A DNA stretch of 17,179 nt, taken from NCBI GenBank assembly GCA_963582935.1, contig CAUZSH010000044.1, positions 1 to 17,179 of the forward strand, read 5' to 3'. The stretch's first letter is position 1; every line of letters starts with the position of its first letter. The notes under the pieces were generated by a model that saw only the letters and a program-made list of their open reading frames with translations, searched no databases and was not told where the DNA came from. Positions 14,933 to 17,179 of this stretch are shown piece after piece. Origin of the DNA: CAUZSH01 sp963582935 (lineage in GTDB: Bacteria; Pseudomonadota; Gammaproteobacteria; Francisellales; Francisellaceae). Made by a program: the position numbers and the translations under genes.

Positions 14933-15070
14933 TGGGCACTCCAATGTATAAACCATTAGAGTTAAGGATAGTATGTTTTACGATCGATATAAATCTGCAA
15001 AAAGGGTATATATGCCGTAAGTCAAAAATTAATCATAAAAATGAAACTTACCCTGTGATCAAAAACTGAT

Positions 15071-15098
15071 TTCAGATAAACTTCTCACATCTTATATT
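15071..15098 (+). promoter_or_regulatory. Candidate promoter for gltX
   Basis: TTCAGA (15071-15076), a 16-base spacer and TATATT (15093-15098, 5 of 6) lie about 18 bases before the gltX ATG. This leaves only a short leader, and the -35 match is moderate (4 of 6). Confidence 0.35.
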
Positions 15099-15115
15099 AT
15101 TTTGGATAACGAACG

Positions 15116-16540
15116 ATGAAAGTCAAAACAAGATTTGCCCCTAGCCCGACAGGATACTTACATTTGGGAGGCGCTCGAACCGCACTTTTTTCATGGATGT
15201 ATGCAAAAAAAATGGGTGGCGAATTTGTATTAAGAATTGAAGACACCGATCTTGAACGCTCAACCCCTGAGGCGGTACAGGCAATCTTGGATGGGATGGA
15301 TTGGATTGGTTTAAAAGAAGATGAAGGTCCATATTTTCAAACCAAACGCTTTGATCGTTATAAAGAAGTGGTGCAAAAATTAGTAGATGAAGAGAAGGCT
15401 TATCGTTGTTATTGCTCTAAAGAGCGACTCGACCATTTGCGTGAAACACAAACTGAAAATAAAGAAAAGCTTGGTTATGATGGGCATTGCCGTACACTTC
15501 AGGCGGGTGAACAAGACGTCACTAAACCACATGTGATTCGTTTTAAAAACCCTATTGAAGGCGTTGTCACTTGGGATGATGCCATTAAGGGACAGATTAG
15601 TGTGGCAAATATTGAAATGGATGATTTAATTATTGCACGCACAGATGGCGTGCCGACCTATAACTTTTGCGTTGTTGTAGATGATATAGATATGGGCATT
15701 ACTCATGTGGTTCGTGGCGATGATCATGTGAACAATACACCTCGCCAGATTAATATTTATAAGGCATTGGGTGTAAAATTGCCTATCTTTGCACATGTAC
15801 CGATGATCTTGGGTGAGGATGGTAAAAAACTTTCAAAGCGTCATGGCGCGGTGAGTGTGATGCAGTATCGTGATGAAGGTTATTTGCCACAAGCATTGGT
15901 GAATTATTTAATTCGTTTAGGTTGGTCTCACGGAGATCAAGAAGTCTTTACTCAAGATGAGATGATCCGCTATTTCGATCTCAAAGATGTCAATGCGTCG
16001 GCGTCTGCTTTTAATACTGAAAAGCTAAATTGGCTGAACCAGCATTATATGCGTGAGTTACCTGCGACTGAGGTGGCGGAACATTTACAATGGAATTTTG
16101 ATCAAGCCGGTTTGATGGTTGAAAATGGCCCTGCATTAGTAGAGTTAATCCCCGTGATGGCAGAAAAGGTTAAAACCTTAAAAGAGCTTACCGAACAAAG
16201 TCGATATTTTTATGAAGACTTTACAGATTTCGATGCTAAAGCGGCTAAGAAACATCTTCGTCCTGTGGCATTGGTGCCTTTGCAAGCGGTGCTGACAAAA
16301 CTGAATACTTTTTCTGATGCTCAGTGGCAAGATGAAGAAGTGCTACATAACGTTTTGAATGATGTGGCAACTGAGCTTGAGGTCGGCATGGGAAAAGTAG
16401 GTATGCCTTTACGAGTTGCTGTGACAGGGGCTGGGCAATCCCCTGATATTGGCGTTACGCTGAAGTTAATTGGGAAAAACCGTGTACTTGCACGAATTCA
16501 AAAAGCAATTGAGTTTGTTGAGGTAAGGGCGGCACAATAG
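15116..16540 (+). CDS. gltX: Glutamate--tRNA ligase (GluRS)
   Basis: This 474-residue class I aminoacyl-tRNA synthetase charges tRNA-Glu in the cytoplasm. The HIGH-type motif appears as PSPTGYLHLGGART (9-22) and the KMSKS-type motif as GKKLSKRHGA (236-245). RIEDTD (40-45), DGVPTYNFCVVVDD and VVRGDDHVNNTPRQ are also intact. Cys98, Cys100 and Cys125 match zinc ligands known in E. coli GluRS, while the fourth ligand position looks altered (CRTL rather than CRHS), so zinc binding is uncertain. The C-terminal anticodon-binding domain extends to residue 474, a normal length. The gene stands alone: it is divergent from the hydrolase and followed 26 bases later by an insertion sequence end. Confidence 0.97.
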   Translation: MKVKTRFAPSPTGYLHLGGARTALFSWMYAKKMGGEFVLRIEDTDLERSTPEAVQAILDGMDWIGLKEDEGPYFQTKRFDRYKEVVQKLVDEEKAYRCYCSKERLDHLRETQTENKEKLGYDGHCRTLQAGEQDVTKPHVIRFKNPIEGVVTWDDAIKGQISVANIEMDDLIIARTDGVPTYNFCVVVDDIDMGITHVVRGDDHVNNTPRQINIYKALGVKLPIFAHVPMILGEDGKKLSKRHGAVSVMQYRDEGYLPQALVNYLIRLGWSHGDQEVFTQDEMIRYFDLKDVNASASAFNTEKLNWLNQHYMRELPATEVAEHLQWNFDQAGLMVENGPALVELIPVMAEKVKTLKELTEQSRYFYEDFTDFDAKAAKKHLRPVALVPLQAVLTKLNTFSDAQWQDEEVLHNVLNDVATELEVGMGKVGMPLRVAVTGAGQSPDIGVTLKLIGKNRVLARIQKAIEFVEVRAAQ

Positions 16541-16560
16541 CCTCTTACGAATAAGTGAGG
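16541..16560 (+). terminator. Possible weak terminator after gltX
   Basis: CCTC (16541-16544) can pair with GAGG (16557-16560), with TTA/TAA pairing inside and a short bulge, followed by TCTTTA. It begins at the base after the gltX stop. The T-run is interrupted where the insertion sequence begins. Confidence 0.3.
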
Positions 16561-16566
16561 TCTTTA

Positions 16567-17179
16567 GGTTCTGTCGCAAAAACATAGAGGTAGCGCACAA
16601 AAGACGAAACTTACCTGTCGTGGGCGCAACTATGCAGCAAGTCCGTAGAATTGTTCGAAAATAGTCATATTCTCAGCATCAACATGCTGACCTTTTCGAA
16701 GCATATTTATTAATTCGTAGCCAGCTATAGTTGATTCAGCAGACGCGACAGATTTAAATCCAAGCATGGGGTTGGTTCGCCGTTTAATGTGGCGGTGATC
16801 CTGCTCAATGATGTTATTCAGGTATTTTATTTGACGATCTTCAACCCAAATATGAGGCCAAAGACCTTCCAAATACAGGAAACAATTAAGCAATATTAAA
16901 GCGGCTTCATTGGCGCCACTTTTATCAATTGTGATTTTCTTAGGAAGGCCATGATTGCCTATACATTTACGTAAAAAATGAAAAGCACTTTCTTCGTCGC
17001 TATGCTCTGAAAGCATGAACTCAAGTGTGTCGCCATGCTTATCAACTGCGGGATATAAATAGAACCATATTCCTTTAATTTTTATATACGTTTCATCTAT
17101 TCTCCAGTTAACATAGGGTTCTTTGCGTTTATGCTTCTTCCGAAATGATTCCTCAAGCTCAATAGAGTATTTTTGGACT
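16567..17179. mobile_element. IS6-family insertion sequence, one end (continues past window)
   Basis: The element begins with GGTTCTGTCGCAAA (16567-16580), a terminal inverted repeat of the IS6/IS26 type (compare the GGcaCTGTtGCAAA end of IS26). The transposase runs toward this end on the minus strand and stops about 50 bases inside it, as is usual for the right end of IS6-family elements. The other end is outside the window. The 8 bases before the end (GGTCTTTA) would be the target duplication, to be compared with the far flank. Confidence 0.8.
16630..17179 (-). CDS. IS6 family transposase, C-terminal part (5' end outside window)
   Basis: This is a DDE transposase; 182 residues are visible and the frame stays open to the window edge, so the N-terminal DNA-binding region is missing only because of the cut. 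All three catalytic residues are present: Asp in WRIDETYIK (17095-17097), Asp in ITIDKSGANE (16924-16926) and Glu in NNIIEQDHRHIKRR (16804-16806). The block NPMLGFKSV and the C-terminal end with LRKGQ match the family. The second Asp and the Glu are separated by 39 residues, more than the 34 of IS26 itself, because of a longer hydrophobic segment (ALILLNCFLYLEGLWPHIW), so this is a separate IS6 subgroup. The visible part has no frameshift or internal stop and may be active. Confidence 0.9.
   Translation of the reverse strand, partial: VQKYSIELEESFRKKHKRKEPYVNWRIDETYIKIKGIWFYLYPAVDKHGDTLEFMLSEHSDEESAFHFLRKCIGNHGLPKKITIDKSGANEAALILLNCFLYLEGLWPHIWVEDRQIKYLNNIIEQDHRHIKRRTNPMLGFKSVASAESTIAGYELINMLRKGQHVDAENMTIFEQFYGLAA

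Noticed and set aside
1..17179. CRISPR array, tRNA, rRNA, prophage, or defence-system genes
   Set aside because: I saw no regularly spaced repeats, cloverleaf-like sequences, rRNA motifs, phage structural genes or nuclease/helicase defence modules. A dedicated tRNA/ncRNA scan was not possible here.

Overview
The window (about 17.2 kb, AT-rich, roughly 40% GC by eye) looks like chromosomal DNA of a Gram-negative gammaproteobacterium. The reasons are LpxC (lipid A synthesis), a signal-peptide beta-barrel protein, UbiX (ubiquinone pathway), an Uup-type ABC-F ATPase, and HisRS and GluRS of gammaproteobacterial type. I cannot fix the genus. A class III PHA synthase, low GC and an IS6-family element would fit several AT-rich lineages.

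Layout. Positions 1-3156 (+) hold a catabolic block: the 3' part of an aldehyde dehydrogenase, an iron-containing alcohol dehydrogenase and an M81/MlrC-family metallohydrolase, packed tightly enough to be one operon. Positions 3223-6160 (+) hold uup followed after 4 bases by a class III PHA synthase catalytic subunit (phaC) with no phaE beside it. Positions 6150-8089 (-) hold hisS then ubiX, with ubiX converging on and overlapping the end of phaC. Positions 8298-9409 (+) hold two small proteins of unknown function with good ribosome binding sites, then a MarC-family membrane protein. Positions 9472-9726 hold the C-terminal remnant of a serine recombinase. Positions 9843-11553 (+) hold a DUF4442 hotdog protein and a TetA-like MFS transporter broken by a one-base frameshift in a G5 run. 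Positions 11576-12162 hold a small outer-membrane barrel gene behind a promoter overlapped by a perfect palindrome. Positions 12191-13036 (-) hold a SHOCT-domain protein. Positions 13244-14095 (+) hold lpxC, complete in active-site residues but without the usual C-terminal tail and away from ftsZ. Positions 14111-14932 (-) hold a membrane-anchored alpha/beta hydrolase, 15116-16540 (+) gltX, and 16567 to the end one end of an IS6-family insertion sequence with the transposase C-terminal part on the minus strand.

Most of the window is ordinary housekeeping and envelope genes mixed with accessory genes. I saw no CRISPR array, rRNA, obvious tRNA, or recognisable defence or toxin system. No stretch over 300 bases lacks a gene or gene remnant; the longest intergenic gaps are about 210 bases (8090-8297 and 13037-13243) and carry candidate promoters. 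The points most worth checking are the tailless, displaced LpxC, the ALDH/Fe-ADH/MlrC cassette, the orphan PhaC, the two small proteins, and the promoter-overlapping palindrome.
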